Assembly: GCA_036389255.1 (NCBI GenBank)
Contig: DASVQI010000034.1
Coordinates: forward strand, 1 to 39,579
Direction of reading: 5' to 3'
From: JACVRN01 sp036389255
GTDB taxonomy: Bacteria; Acidobacteriota; Blastocatellia; Pyrinomonadales; Pyrinomonadaceae
Length of the DNA stretch: 39,579 nt
Below are positions 23,356 to 31,122 of the stretch, piece by piece. The notes under the pieces were generated by a model, which worked only from the letters and a program-made list of their open reading frames with translations, ran no database searches and was not told the origin of the DNA. How positions within the stretch are numbered: position 1 is the stretch's first letter; the number at the start of each line of letters is the position of its first letter. The position numbers and the translations under genes are program-made.

Positions 23356-23940
23356 CTCTTTCGTGGCAATAGCCTGAACCACCGAGCCAAGACCAGTGTG
23401 ATAAATACCTTCTATTACATTACGCTCAAGCTCAATTAGATGCTTAAATTTTAGACCGGCTAACTCAAGCCTTAAAGACTCTTCAGATTGCATCACATCT
23501 ACTGAATTTCCGCCGCCAGTCCCACGCTTCAACTGGTCAGGCGTATAAGCCTCAAGCAGAAAAAGACCGTTCTGTTTCAGTCCTGCTATCACCTTCTTAT
23601 ACAGCTCTTTTCTTAACGAGGAGGGTAAGGGATTAAATATAGATATGATTCCATCCCATTTGTTTTCGCCTAAATCATAATCTGCTAAATCGGCATGAAT
23701 AAACTCAACGACAACGTCATTCTCATCAGCCAACTTTCTGGCCTTATTCAAACCGACTAGAGATGCATCTACAGCAGTTACGGAGTAACCCTGTTTCGCA
23801 AGGAAAACGGCATTCCTTCCCTCGCCTTCGGCCAGGCTAAGAACTTTGCCCTTTGGAATAGAGCTAACGTTCTCCATCAAAAATTCGTTCGGAGTTGTGC
23901 CATACGCGTAAGCTTCTGCATTATATCTTTCATCCCACAT
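23350..23940 (-). CDS. Class I SAM-dependent methyltransferase (cassette 3)
   Basis: A 196-aa methyltransferase. It starts MWDERYNAEAYAYGTTPNEFL, typical of the TehB/SAM methyltransferase group. Motif I is VLSLAEGEGRNAVFLAKQG, with an acidic VTAVDASL for the ribose. Later motifs are FIHADLADYDLGENKWDGIISIF and LLEAYTPDQL. Similar enzymes are implicated in tellurite or thiol methylation, but the substrate here is unknown. Start chosen for GGAG eight bases upstream rather than an ATG 30 bases earlier. The stop lies within attC G. Confidence 0.82.
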   Translation of the reverse strand: MWDERYNAEAYAYGTTPNEFLMENVSSIPKGKVLSLAEGEGRNAVFLAKQGYSVTAVDASLVGLNKARKLADENDVVVEFIHADLADYDLGENKWDGIISIFNPLPSSLRKELYKKVIAGLKQNGLFLLEAYTPDQLKRGTGGGNSVDVMQSEESLRLELAGLKFKHLIELERNVIEGIYHTGLGSVVQAIATKEI

Positions 23941-23984
23941 CTCTATGCTCCAATTGTTGTGCCGCCACATTTAATGCCAAAGAA

Positions 23985-24094
23985 ATATAAGGCCCGACTT
24001 AACCCGCGCCGCGCGAGCAGCATGCAAGCCGCAAGATACCACACAAAGATGAAAGGGAAGCTATCGAGGTGTCTGGTTGAATAAGTTGTCAGGC
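23985..24094 (-). repeat. attC H
   Basis: A 110-bp site. The left arm ATATAAGGCCCGACTTAACCCG and the right arm GGTTGAATAAGTTGTCAGGC carry one or two substitutions each. The internal AGATGAAAGG motif is present. The left core ATATAAG matches the cassette's other end in attC G (GTTATAT), as expected for a single cassette. Confidence 0.82.
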
Positions 24095-24127
24095 GCGGCA
24101 TACAGGGGCAGACTACCATCCTGCCTG

Positions 24128-24544
24128 CTATAGTCCATTACAGAACGTGTGTTTGGCATCAAACACTCCGAGACAGACTGCATCTTCTCTGCCAAGCTGC
24201 TTACATTGGTCTGCTATCCATTCACGAAAAGGCACTGACGGAACCCCTGTGCAGAATCCCGGTGTCTTCTGACTCACGCTTAGGCACTCTCGAACGAAGA
24301 CACTGTTGGCGGCGAGTTGTCTAAAATCAGGTTCCTCAATTCCTTTAAGCCGCGACATACCTTCCCGTATGCAGCCATCTTGGTTCGTACCTTTACCGAA
24401 CTCTCGCCCCTCCGCGAGCCCTGCGCTGTACTGCCGCGCATAATCCTTATCTAAGGCCAGATAAATAATCAGCCCCGCTACTACGGCACAGAGGACAAAC
24501 AATGCCAGTCCTGCGCCGACGATTATTTTGGTCTTGGTAGTCAC
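24128..24544 (-). CDS. Membrane-anchored small cysteine-containing protein (cassette 2)
   Basis: A 138-aa protein with a GTG start (GGAGAT six bases upstream), one N-terminal membrane helix (about 7-29) and a ~100-residue exported domain. Conserved-looking cysteines occur in DGCIREG, VRECLSV, GFCTG, DQCKQ and VCLGVF. Spacing suggests disulfides in the periplasm. No family recognised. It lies between attC I and attC H. Confidence 0.6.
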   Translation of the reverse strand: MTTKTKIIVGAGLALFVLCAVVAGLIIYLALDKDYARQYSAGLAEGREFGKGTNQDGCIREGMSRLKGIEEPDFRQLAANSVFVRECLSVSQKTPGFCTGVPSVPFREWIADQCKQLGREDAVCLGVFDAKHTFCNGL

Positions 24545-24585
24545 AGCGTATCTCCGAGACTAATCGTGAAGCATTAACCGCAAGC

Positions 24586-24692
24586 GCCTAACGCCCGAAT
24601 TAACAGGGCGCGGCGAACAGCATTCAACCTCCGCCGCAAGGAAGATTATGAAAGCCATTCAATCCGCGCTCCGGTCGAATGAGTTGTTAGGC
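24586..24692 (-). repeat. attC I
   Basis: A 107-bp site. The left arm GCCTAACGCCCGAATTAACAGG and the right arm CCGGTCGAATGAGTTGTTAGGC have a perfect pair of cores (GCCTAAC and GTTAGGC). The internal TTATGAAAG motif is present. Confidence 0.88.
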
Positions 24693-24736
24693 TGGGGTTA
24701 AGAAGAGTTTCCTTACCTTGGCAAGGCTGAATGTGG

Positions 24737-25237
24737 CTAAACGTCACTTGCCAGTTTTATCAATCTCGACACATCAACTCCCGCACCGGGACATGTTTTG
24801 TTCGCTCTAATCCTGTTATGCGGGATGATGTGAAGCGAGTCAATGGGGATGTTCCAGCGCCCGCAAATTGCGCGTATCAACTCCACGCTGGCGGCCTCTT
24901 GATCCGGGCGAAGAGTATCACCGGCGAACCCCTCGTGCTCAATGCCGATGGTAAAAGAGTTTGGGCTAGAACCTGTGTTTATAAGAGGCCAGCGCGAGCG
25001 GAATACTATGCCTGCATGGATGGCTGTATCCTTCTCGTCAACATACTGATGGATGACGCCACTACGATTAACTAGATAGTGTGCCGACACGCCCGAACTA
25101 GGATTAGCGAAATGCGCATCAGTTCCCCCTTTATTGTTCAAGCCATCCGCGATGTGAATGACTATTGCGATAGGCGTATGCCTTCCCCTACCGCGTCTAA
25201 AGTTTGGTGTTGGTTTCTTGATGATTTTCAGTGCCAT
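24737..25237 (-). CDS. N-acetylmuramoyl-L-alanine amidase (Amidase_2) (cassette 1)
   Basis: A 166-aa zinc amidase that cleaves the MurNAc-L-Ala bond of peptidoglycan. Zinc ligands: His in IAIVIHIAD (about 28), His in IIPHNRI, and Cys in KTCPGAG, the same His/His/Cys set as T7 lysozyme. The general base region is TIGIEHEG. No signal peptide is seen, so export is unclear; it could be a phage-type endolysin or act with a secretion system. An AAAGGAT lies before the ATG. attC I begins 44 bp past the stop, and the cassette core GCCTAAC is at 25360. Confidence 0.85.
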   Translation of the reverse strand: MALKIIKKPTPNFRRGRGRHTPIAIVIHIADGLNNKGGTDAHFANPSSGVSAHYLVNRSGVIHQYVDEKDTAIHAGIVFRSRWPLINTGSSPNSFTIGIEHEGFAGDTLRPDQEAASVELIRAICGRWNIPIDSLHIIPHNRIRANKTCPGAGVDVSRLIKLASDV

Positions 25238-25569
25238 TCGATATTAACCGATCCTTTCGGAGTTGAGGACTTGGACGAGCAGAGCGCCTTATATCCCAAT
25301 CGGGTTCTTGTTTCAAGCTTTATCTTTGAATCTTCTATTAGTTAGAGGATTTACAGAGAGCCTAACTACAATTGGACGGCCGTGCGCCAACTCATCCAAG
25401 CTGGCCATTCCGAGCACTACTCAGCCATAATAACGGAGTGCAGATGAGTAAGTAATAGATACTATCCTGCATTCAGCTAAACATAGAAAAGGCTGCGAAT
25501 CTGATTTTAGCAACTGTCCTTTCGAGATAGCCGTATCTATTTTAGAGGCGGCTTGCCGGTCTTCTTATC
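25238..25569. other. Proximal array boundary and gene-free interval
   Basis: The core GCCTAAC at 25360-25366 (GTTAGGC on the minus strand) marks the start of the first cassette; it is exactly complementary to the cassette's other core in attC I. Beyond it no second attC arm, attI-like pair or integrase is found. The following ~200 bp hold nothing recognisable. Confidence 0.55.
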
Positions 25570-26463
25570 ATGGAAATCTCCGTCCCCGTCCCGCACAACT
25601 TCAGCTTCAGGCGAACGGCGCTCAGTCACGGCTGGTGCCAGCTTCTGCCCTTCGAGTTCGAGCAGCAGACGTGGCGGCTTCTGCGAGTGATTGATTTGGG
25701 TGCCGACAGGCCCTTGACAGTAGTCATCACCTGCGAGCCGGACGCGCTCGTCATCAACGCCGGGCGACGCTTGGGCAAGCGTGCGGCGGCGAAGGTGGTG
25801 CAGGACGCGCGCCACATGCTGAGGCTGGACGAAGATTTGACGGAGTTCTACGGCGCTGTGGCCGCAGATGAAGAGTTCGCTTGGATAGAGCGACAGGGCG
25901 CGGGTCGTCTGCTGCGCTCGCCCACCGTCTTTGAGGATGTGGTGAAGGCAATCACTACGACGAATTGCTCGTGGGCGCTGACCGTCAAGATGGTAACGGG
26001 CCTCGTTCAGCACCTTGGACGAGAGACGGCAGACGGCCGTAAAAGCTTTCCTACGCCGCAAGCTATGGCGGAAGCGCCGCTTTCGTTCTACACGGACTTG
26101 ATGCGCGCAGGCTATCGCGCGCCCTACTTCAAGGAGCTGGCAGAGCGTGTAGCTTGCGGTGAGCTTGACGTGGAGAGCTGGCTCACGAGCGAGCTGCCTA
26201 CGCCCGCTCTCAAGCGCGAGATGAAGCGTGTGAAGGGCGTTGGCGACTATGCCGCAGAAACGCTGCTGCGGTTGATAGGGCGTTACGACGGGCTGGCTCT
26301 GGATTCATGGGTGAGGGGAAAATTCGCGCGCCTTCATGGTCGTGGCCGCGCGGTGCCGGACGAGAAAATCGCGCGTTACTACTCGCGCTTTCGGGAGTGG
26401 CGCGGTCTTGCGCTCTGGTGCGACATGACGCGCGACTGGCTCGATGACGAAGCGGCTATTTGA
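25570..26463 (+). CDS. HhH-GPD DNA glycosylase (AlkA/OGG-like)
   Basis: A 297-aa base-excision repair glycosylase that would remove alkylated or oxidised bases. A beta-rich N-terminal domain (about 1-110) precedes the HhH-GPD fold: VVKAITTTNCSWALTVKM, the hairpin VKGVGDYAAETLLRL (about 220-235), and the catalytic Asp in GLALDSW. The C-terminal helix ends in CDMTRDWLDDE. No iron-sulfur cysteines are present, unlike the Nth-type enzyme at 28.4-29.1 kb. Ribosome site weak. Plus-strand, facing away from the cassette array. Confidence 0.8.
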   Translation: MEISVPVPHNFSFRRTALSHGWCQLLPFEFEQQTWRLLRVIDLGADRPLTVVITCEPDALVINAGRRLGKRAAAKVVQDARHMLRLDEDLTEFYGAVAADEEFAWIERQGAGRLLRSPTVFEDVVKAITTTNCSWALTVKMVTGLVQHLGRETADGRKSFPTPQAMAEAPLSFYTDLMRAGYRAPYFKELAERVACGELDVESWLTSELPTPALKREMKRVKGVGDYAAETLLRLIGRYDGLALDSWVRGKFARLHGRGRAVPDEKIARYYSRFREWRGLALWCDMTRDWLDDEAAI

Positions 26464-26490
26464 GGCGCGGCTCCCTTTAAGATTCCAATG

Positions 26491-27114
26491 CTACCTTGAG
26501 GCGCGCGAGAGCTTGAGAGCGCGCTTGGCGCTTCTTTTGATTTCCTCGCTCAGGTCTATGATGACGTCCAGCTCGTCGCGGGCTTTGATAGCTCCCTCCG
26601 CGTCCACGACCCGGTTGAAGTTCTGGAAGATAGAATTGTCAATCAGTCGCGCTATCGTGGCATCCAGCGTGAGAAGCGACTCTTTTATAGCTCCCGGCTC
26701 AATCTCCATCAGGCTCCTTCGACGGCTCTCGTTCTCCTTCACCATTTGAAGAATGAGCATGTAGGACTTGAGGCGGCCCGCGCGTTTTTTTATCTCGGAC
26801 GCGGCATCTTCTATCAATTTGTAGTCAAGGCCGTTTCGCTGCGAGAGCATCTTCAGGATTGTGTTGTTGGCCGTCTGCAAGCCGACGTAATCTTCCTTGA
26901 CCTGTCCAAGCGTCACACGGGGCTGCGCTATGTCGTTCTCAACCCTGATGACCTTGCCGACGCTCCTGAGCTGTCTTTCGCGCACCGCAAGGTCGCGCTC
27001 GGCGCGCGTCTGTTGTTGCGCGGAAGCGTCCGTGTATGAAACAAGAGCTAGGAATAGGGGGAATATGAGCGCAGTCAACATGCACCGCAGAAAAGCTGCA
27101 AACAGGCTTTGCAT
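26491..27114 (-). CDS. Secreted helical protein of unknown function
   Basis: A 207-aa exported protein. The signal peptide (MQSLFAAFLRCMLTALIFPLFLALVS) ends near DASAQQQ; the rest is almost wholly helical, with heptad-like charged repeats, probably a coiled coil. GAGGTG lies five bases before this ATG, so I prefer it to an upstream start. No family is recognised. Its 3' end faces the glycosylase gene with a 27-bp gap (convergent). Confidence 0.62.
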   Translation of the reverse strand: MQSLFAAFLRCMLTALIFPLFLALVSYTDASAQQQTRAERDLAVRERQLRSVGKVIRVENDIAQPRVTLGQVKEDYVGLQTANNTILKMLSQRNGLDYKLIEDAASEIKKRAGRLKSYMLILQMVKENESRRRSLMEIEPGAIKESLLTLDATIARLIDNSIFQNFNRVVDAEGAIKARDELDVIIDLSEEIKRSAKRALKLSRASR

Positions 27115-27205
27115 ATCACACCTCACAGTCGGAAGGAGACACATGGCCGAATTGCCGGGCATTATAGTCCGGCTTCACCCGCCCGCACAATAAATTTCAA
27201 TCATC

Positions 27206-28420
27206 TTACCTGCCGCTCCGAATCCATTCTTCCAGCATAGGTTTCAGCTCCGGGTGGCTTAAGCCTTCCCCGCGCCAGCCGTACTCGCTCAGGGCCGCCA
27301 CGGCGTTCCACGTTGGATGATAGCGCAGATATATGTCCCGCTCGCGGCGGTTCCCCCAACTGCCGTCGCTGTTCTGGTGAGCCAGAAGATAGTCCATGCC
27401 TTTTCGCATCAGAGGGTCGTCGGTCGCTAGGCCGAAGGCACGCAGAGAGTCCATGAACTCGCCCAGCATGTCCGCGTCCTTCTGGCTGACGGCCGCAGTC
27501 ATGTTGTCTCTAAGGAACTCAAGCTCCTGCGGCAGCAGGCGCGGGTCTAGCCTGTAAAGGCTGTAATCGTTCAGCGTGTAAACGACGTGAGTGATGGCGT
27601 AAACCGTATCGTAGAATTCGTCGCTCGTTCGATTAGCCGGTCTATAGGGGCGCAAAGAGGGCAGCCACTTAAGCACGTCCGCGTATCTTGCGCCGAGTAT
27701 GACGCCGTAATGCTCGCCGCTATAAGCCGTAATCAGGGCGTCGTACCAGACATCCTGCCGGGTTCTAATCTTGAGCGGGCGCTTGCAGTTGTTGCAGGCG
27801 GTTGCGCCTCGCAGGTTATTCGCGTGACAGAAGCTGCACTCGTCCGGCACGTCCGACGGCGGGGGCTCGCTGACCGGGTCAAAGCGCATATAAGCGCTCG
27901 CACTGAAGCGCGTGGCGCGGCTGCGAATCTCCTCCTTTAACTTGTCGTCGCGCACGCCTAGGCTGTCCGCGGCGTCGCTGCCGAAAGCATAATCAGCGAC
28001 CGTGCCTGCGTCAGCGCCCGGCGGAAGCAGAGGGTGAACCTGCCTCCAACGTCGCGCACGCTCACGCCCCATGCGGCGAGCCGCAGCCCGTATCTTAGGG
28101 TCTTTAAGCGCCTCGCTCAGCGTGTAAAAACACCAGAGGTAATCGCTGCCGTACTCTCTGAAATTTTTGTCATCGAGCGCCGTGCGATATATGAATTGCA
28201 GGCCGCGACGCACGGCCCGCGCGCGCGCCGCCTCCGTCCAGCGCGAGCCGGGCCAGAGCGGACGCGCCCCCCGACTTCCCTCGCCCGCAGAGCTTTCCGC
28301 TCCCTTTGAGGCGCTTGAAGATAAGAGAGAGCGCGCCTGAAGCCGTTGAGCCCGTGCGCTTGCTGGCAAGGCTTGCAGGACGAGCACTATCAGAACTGCT
28401 GCTTGGAGTTTTTTGAGCAT
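27206..28420 (-). CDS. Secreted zinc-ribbon protein with prenyltransferase-like C-terminal repeat
   Basis: A 404-aa exported protein with signal peptide MLKKLQAAVLIVLVLQALPASA. A helical domain follows, then a zinc ribbon CSFC-x10-CNNC (about 200-216), and an alpha/alpha-rich C-terminal half. That half ends with DYLLAHQNSDGSWGNRR, a QW-type motif of squalene-cyclase/prenyltransferase repeats. The DxDD catalytic motif of cyclases is absent, so catalysis is doubtful. It starts 16 bp past the endonuclease III stop, so the two are likely co-transcribed; an upstream in-frame extension overlaps that gene and is rejected. Confidence 0.62.
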   Translation of the reverse strand: MLKKLQAAVLIVLVLQALPASARAQRLQARSLLSSSASKGAESSAGEGSRGARPLWPGSRWTEAARARAVRRGLQFIYRTALDDKNFREYGSDYLWCFYTLSEALKDPKIRAAARRMGRERARRWRQVHPLLPPGADAGTVADYAFGSDAADSLGVRDDKLKEEIRSRATRFSASAYMRFDPVSEPPPSDVPDECSFCHANNLRGATACNNCKRPLKIRTRQDVWYDALITAYSGEHYGVILGARYADVLKWLPSLRPYRPANRTSDEFYDTVYAITHVVYTLNDYSLYRLDPRLLPQELEFLRDNMTAAVSQKDADMLGEFMDSLRAFGLATDDPLMRKGMDYLLAHQNSDGSWGNRRERDIYLRYHPTWNAVAALSEYGWRGEGLSHPELKPMLEEWIRSGR

Positions 28421-28436
28421 CTTCGGACTGACCGGC

Positions 28437-29114
28437 TTAATGACGCACAAGGTTGGCGGCGCTCTCGACGTTCTGCTTAAGCAGCGACGAAGGACAGAGT
28501 TTCTCAAGCACGCATTCGGCGCAGAGCGGCGTGCGCGCCTTGCAAATCTTTCTGCCGTGTGCAATCAGCAGGTGCGGGAAAAGTATCCAGACCGAGCGCG
28601 GCACAAGCTCCATCAAATCACGCTCTATCTTTTCCGGCTCTTTCTCCGCCGAGAGGGCAAGGCGCTGGCTCAAGCGCGATACGTGAGTATCTACGACGAC
28701 GCCGGACGCTATCCCGAAGGCGTTGCCGAGGACGACGTTCGCGGTCTTTCGCGCCACGCCGGGAAGCAGAAGCAGCTCTTCAATCTTATCCGGCACGCGT
28801 CCTCCGTGCTGCTCTTTTATCAAGCGGCACGCGCCCTGAATCGCACGCGCCTTGTTGCGATAAAAGCCTGTGGGGCGAATGTCCTGCTCCAGCTCGCTCT
28901 GCGGAATCTTTAGGTAGTCGTCGCACGCCGGATACTTTCTAAAGAGCGCCGGAGTCAAACTGTTGACGCGCTCGTCCGTGCATTGAGCCGAAAGGATTGT
29001 GGCGACCAGCAGCTCAAGCGGATTGCTGTAATCGAGCGAGCAGGCGGCCTGCGGATACTCACGCTTCAGCAGCTTTATAATCTTCTTGGTGCGTTCTCTC
29101 TCTTCTTTAATCAA
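28437..29114 (-). CDS. nth: Endonuclease III
   Basis: A 225-aa bifunctional DNA glycosylase/AP lyase removing oxidised pyrimidines. The HhH motif is LLPGVARKTANVVL (Lys nucleophile), the GPD Asp is in VVVDTHV, and the C-terminal [4Fe-4S] cluster is C-x6-C-x2-C-x5-C in CKARTPLCAECVLEKLC. Length matches the family. It starts at a TTG with GGGGAG about five bases upstream. The secreted zinc-ribbon gene follows closely. Confidence 0.93.
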   Translation of the reverse strand: MIKEERERTKKIIKLLKREYPQAACSLDYSNPLELLVATILSAQCTDERVNSLTPALFRKYPACDDYLKIPQSELEQDIRPTGFYRNKARAIQGACRLIKEQHGGRVPDKIEELLLLPGVARKTANVVLGNAFGIASGVVVDTHVSRLSQRLALSAEKEPEKIERDLMELVPRSVWILFPHLLIAHGRKICKARTPLCAECVLEKLCPSSLLKQNVESAANLVRH

Positions 29115-29284
29115 GCGCTCTCCCCGCCGAATCGTGAATGAAAGAAATCGGGCCGGAACAAACTTATATCACACGACCTTGTGCTACGGCTTTGAATCCC
29201 GTAGAGGAAATGAAAAAGGATATTGACACGGGCGCGGCGAATTGAGTAAAGAGTGTGTGCAGCTTAAACTTCAAGGAGCAGAAA

Positions 29285-29581
29285 ATGACCTACATTGTCA
29301 CCGAACCCTGTGTTGATTGTAAGTATACGGATTGCGCTGCGGTCTGTCCCGTGGAAGCGTTTCATGACTTGCCCGACCGTCTCTATATAAACCCGGACAC
29401 CTGCATAGACTGCGACGCGTGCGTGCCCGAGTGCCCGGTCGAAGCCATCTTCGCGGAAGCGACGCTGCCGGAGCATTACTCTCACTGGCTTGAGATGAAC
29501 GCGGAGGCGGGCAATTATCCGACCATAAGCGCAAAGATACCGGCCCTTCACGGGCCCGGCTGCGCGGGCCCAGAAGAATAA
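29285..29581 (+). CDS. fdxA: 7Fe ferredoxin (FdxA type)
   Basis: A 98-aa electron carrier with [3Fe-4S] and [4Fe-4S] clusters. The N-terminal cysteines follow CVDCKYTDCAAVCP and the second set CIDCDACVPECP, as in Azotobacter-type ferredoxin I. The C-terminal extension after the clusters (WLEMNAEAGNYP) is also typical. AAGGAG before the ATG sets the start; a TTGACA at 29223-29228 may be its -35. It stands alone. Confidence 0.9.
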   Translation: MTYIVTEPCVDCKYTDCAAVCPVEAFHDLPDRLYINPDTCIDCDACVPECPVEAIFAEATLPEHYSHWLEMNAEAGNYPTISAKIPALHGPGCAGPEE

Positions 29582-29813
29582 GCTCAGACGAAAAAGCCTC
29601 GCCTTTAGAGCCCCGAAAAGGATTGATTCATTTCTTCATTTCTTCATTGATTCAATGAATCGGTGAGCAGATGAATCAATTCCCGGCTTTCTATTTTCTT
29701 CTACAGATTTGACATCATAGACTTTCATCACGATTATGGGATGCGTACAGGAACATCAATCTCCTCTGGCCCGAAAGAAATGGCGCGGGGGATAAAAGAG
29801 CGAGTTTTGAGAG

Positions 29814-30494
29814 ATGAAACGTTACCTGCCCTTTGCCATTATCGCCATCGTTCTCTTTAGCGCCATAGTGGTCGCCGCGCTTCTGCTTCGGACGCCGCCT
29901 CAGTCGGCATCACTGTCCCCGAGCCAGTCGAACACAGGCAGGCCCGCAGGGCCTCAGCCGGGAGCCAACCCGCCGCGCTCGAAGGGCAAGGAGAACGCGC
30001 CCGTGACTATAGAAGAGTTCGGCGACCTTCAGTGCCCGCCCTGCGCCGCCATGCATCCCGAGCTACAGAAAATAGAGAAGGAGTACGGCGAGCGCGTGCG
30101 AATCATCTTCCGCCATTTTCCCTTAACACAGATGCACCCGTACGCGCTCGAAGCCGCGCAGGCCGTAGAGGCCGCAGGCTTGCAGGGAAAGTTCTGGGAG
30201 ATGCACGACTGGATGTACGTTCAACAGGAGAAGTGGGCGCAGGCCCCGAACGCGCGGCAGATGTTTCTACAGCAGGCTCAGAATCTGGGACTCAACGTGG
30301 AGAAGTTCCGGCAGGACATGAATAGCGCGGAGGTCAAGCAGCGCATCATTCTCGACTACAACCGGGGCGCATCCCTCGGCGTGACGGGGACGCCGACCCT
30401 CTTCATTGACGGCAAACAGGTGACTGCCGACCAGATGACGGATGAAGGCATACACGCCCTCATCAACTCGGCTCTCGCGGCCAAAGGACAATGA
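29814..30494 (+). CDS. Membrane-anchored DsbA-like thiol-disulfide oxidoreductase
   Basis: A 226-aa protein with one N-terminal membrane helix (about 5-26), a proline/serine linker, and a thioredoxin-fold domain with active site CPPC (74-77), cis-Pro in GTPTLFI, and inserted helical subdomain. It would introduce disulfides in exported proteins. Its ATGA overlaps the next gene, which encodes a VKOR-like partner that would reoxidise it. Confidence 0.86.
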   Translation: MKRYLPFAIIAIVLFSAIVVAALLLRTPPQSASLSPSQSNTGRPAGPQPGANPPRSKGKENAPVTIEEFGDLQCPPCAAMHPELQKIEKEYGERVRIIFRHFPLTQMHPYALEAAQAVEAAGLQGKFWEMHDWMYVQQEKWAQAPNARQMFLQQAQNLGLNVEKFRQDMNSAEVKQRIILDYNRGASLGVTGTPTLFIDGKQVTADQMTDEGIHALINSALAAKGQ

Positions 30495-30991
30495 GTAACC
30501 CTTCCATTGCCGACGAGGCTGACAGGCAAAGCTCACCTACTCAAGCCGTGAAGCGGGCGGCCATACTCTATGGGCTGGCCGCAGTAGTGGCCCTCGTCGG
30601 AGTGGGCGACACGATTTATCTTACGGTGGAGCACCTGTCGGGTCGCAGCGCGCAGTGCGTCGTCACCTCAGGCTGCTCAAGAGTTTTAAGCAGCCCCTAC
30701 GCCAGCCCCGGCGGGATTCCACTGGCCGTCATAGGGGCCGCAGCCTACTTCACAGTCTTCAGTCTGGCGACGCTCGCCGCCTTCGGCTACAGGCAGGCCG
30801 GACGCGTTCTCTCCGTCCTAGTCGGCATGATGTTCCTGACGACGCTCGCGCTCCTATATCTTCAGGCGTTCGTCATACGCGAGTTCTGCGACTACTGCCT
30901 TCTCTCCGCGCTTCTCATCTTTATTCTGACAATCATCATGGTCGCTCTGAGGTTTCGCTCCGCCCCGCAGCTTAAAAGCCGGGTCGGGTGA
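30491..30991 (+). CDS. VKOR family quinone-dependent disulfide-forming membrane protein
   Basis: A 166-aa, four-helix membrane protein. It keeps the VKOR cysteines: the loop pair C56 and C62 (QCVVTSGC) and the CXXC C133-C136 (FCDYC) at the quinone-binding end. It oxidises DsbA-like proteins and passes electrons to quinone. The 4-nt overlap with the DsbA-like gene, and the absence of a DsbB, indicate a self-contained oxidative folding pair. Confidence 0.88.
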   Translation: MSNPSIADEADRQSSPTQAVKRAAILYGLAAVVALVGVGDTIYLTVEHLSGRSAQCVVTSGCSRVLSSPYASPGGIPLAVIGAAAYFTVFSLATLAAFGYRQAGRVLSVLVGMMFLTTLALLYLQAFVIREFCDYCLLSALLIFILTIIMVALRFRSAPQLKSRVG

Positions 30992-31122
30992 AGGCTCAAA
31001 GACGCCGTCCGGCTCTTGATTCGCGGGGCGCAGATGTGCGAATTTATCGCTTGACCAGATGAGGCAGCCGCTCCCCTTCTTCGTCTTGACTTAGAAGATT
31101 TACCTCGCGCGTAAGGTGAACT

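Larger units (their letters stand above)
18202..25366 (-). mobile_element. Integron cassette array without integrase (CALIN), nine cassettes
   Basis: Nine consecutive minus-strand genes are each separated by a ~100-bp attC-like element. On the plus strand every element reads (R)YYYAACGCCCGAATTAACCGG ... GGTTGAATGAGTTGTTAG(R)C. On the minus strand, gene stops lie within about 60 bp of the arm TCTAACAACTCATTCAACC, and the next gene begins after GTTRRRY. These arms match the widely used attC consensus. No tyrosine recombinase lies in the window; upstream of the first cassette (above 25366) there is an unrelated plus-strand DNA glycosylase gene. Alternative: the distal or isolated part of a larger integron. 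Confidence 0.85.

Noticed and set aside
25079..25345. Plus-strand open frame at the proximal array end
   Set aside because: Mostly antisense to the amidase gene and its leader, with no ribosome site or domain; not an integrase fragment.
29619..29679. Clustered GATTCA/TGAATC and TTCATTTC repeats downstream of the ferredoxin gene
   Set aside because: Short AT-rich low-complexity repeats without regular spacer length; not a CRISPR and not clearly an iteron.
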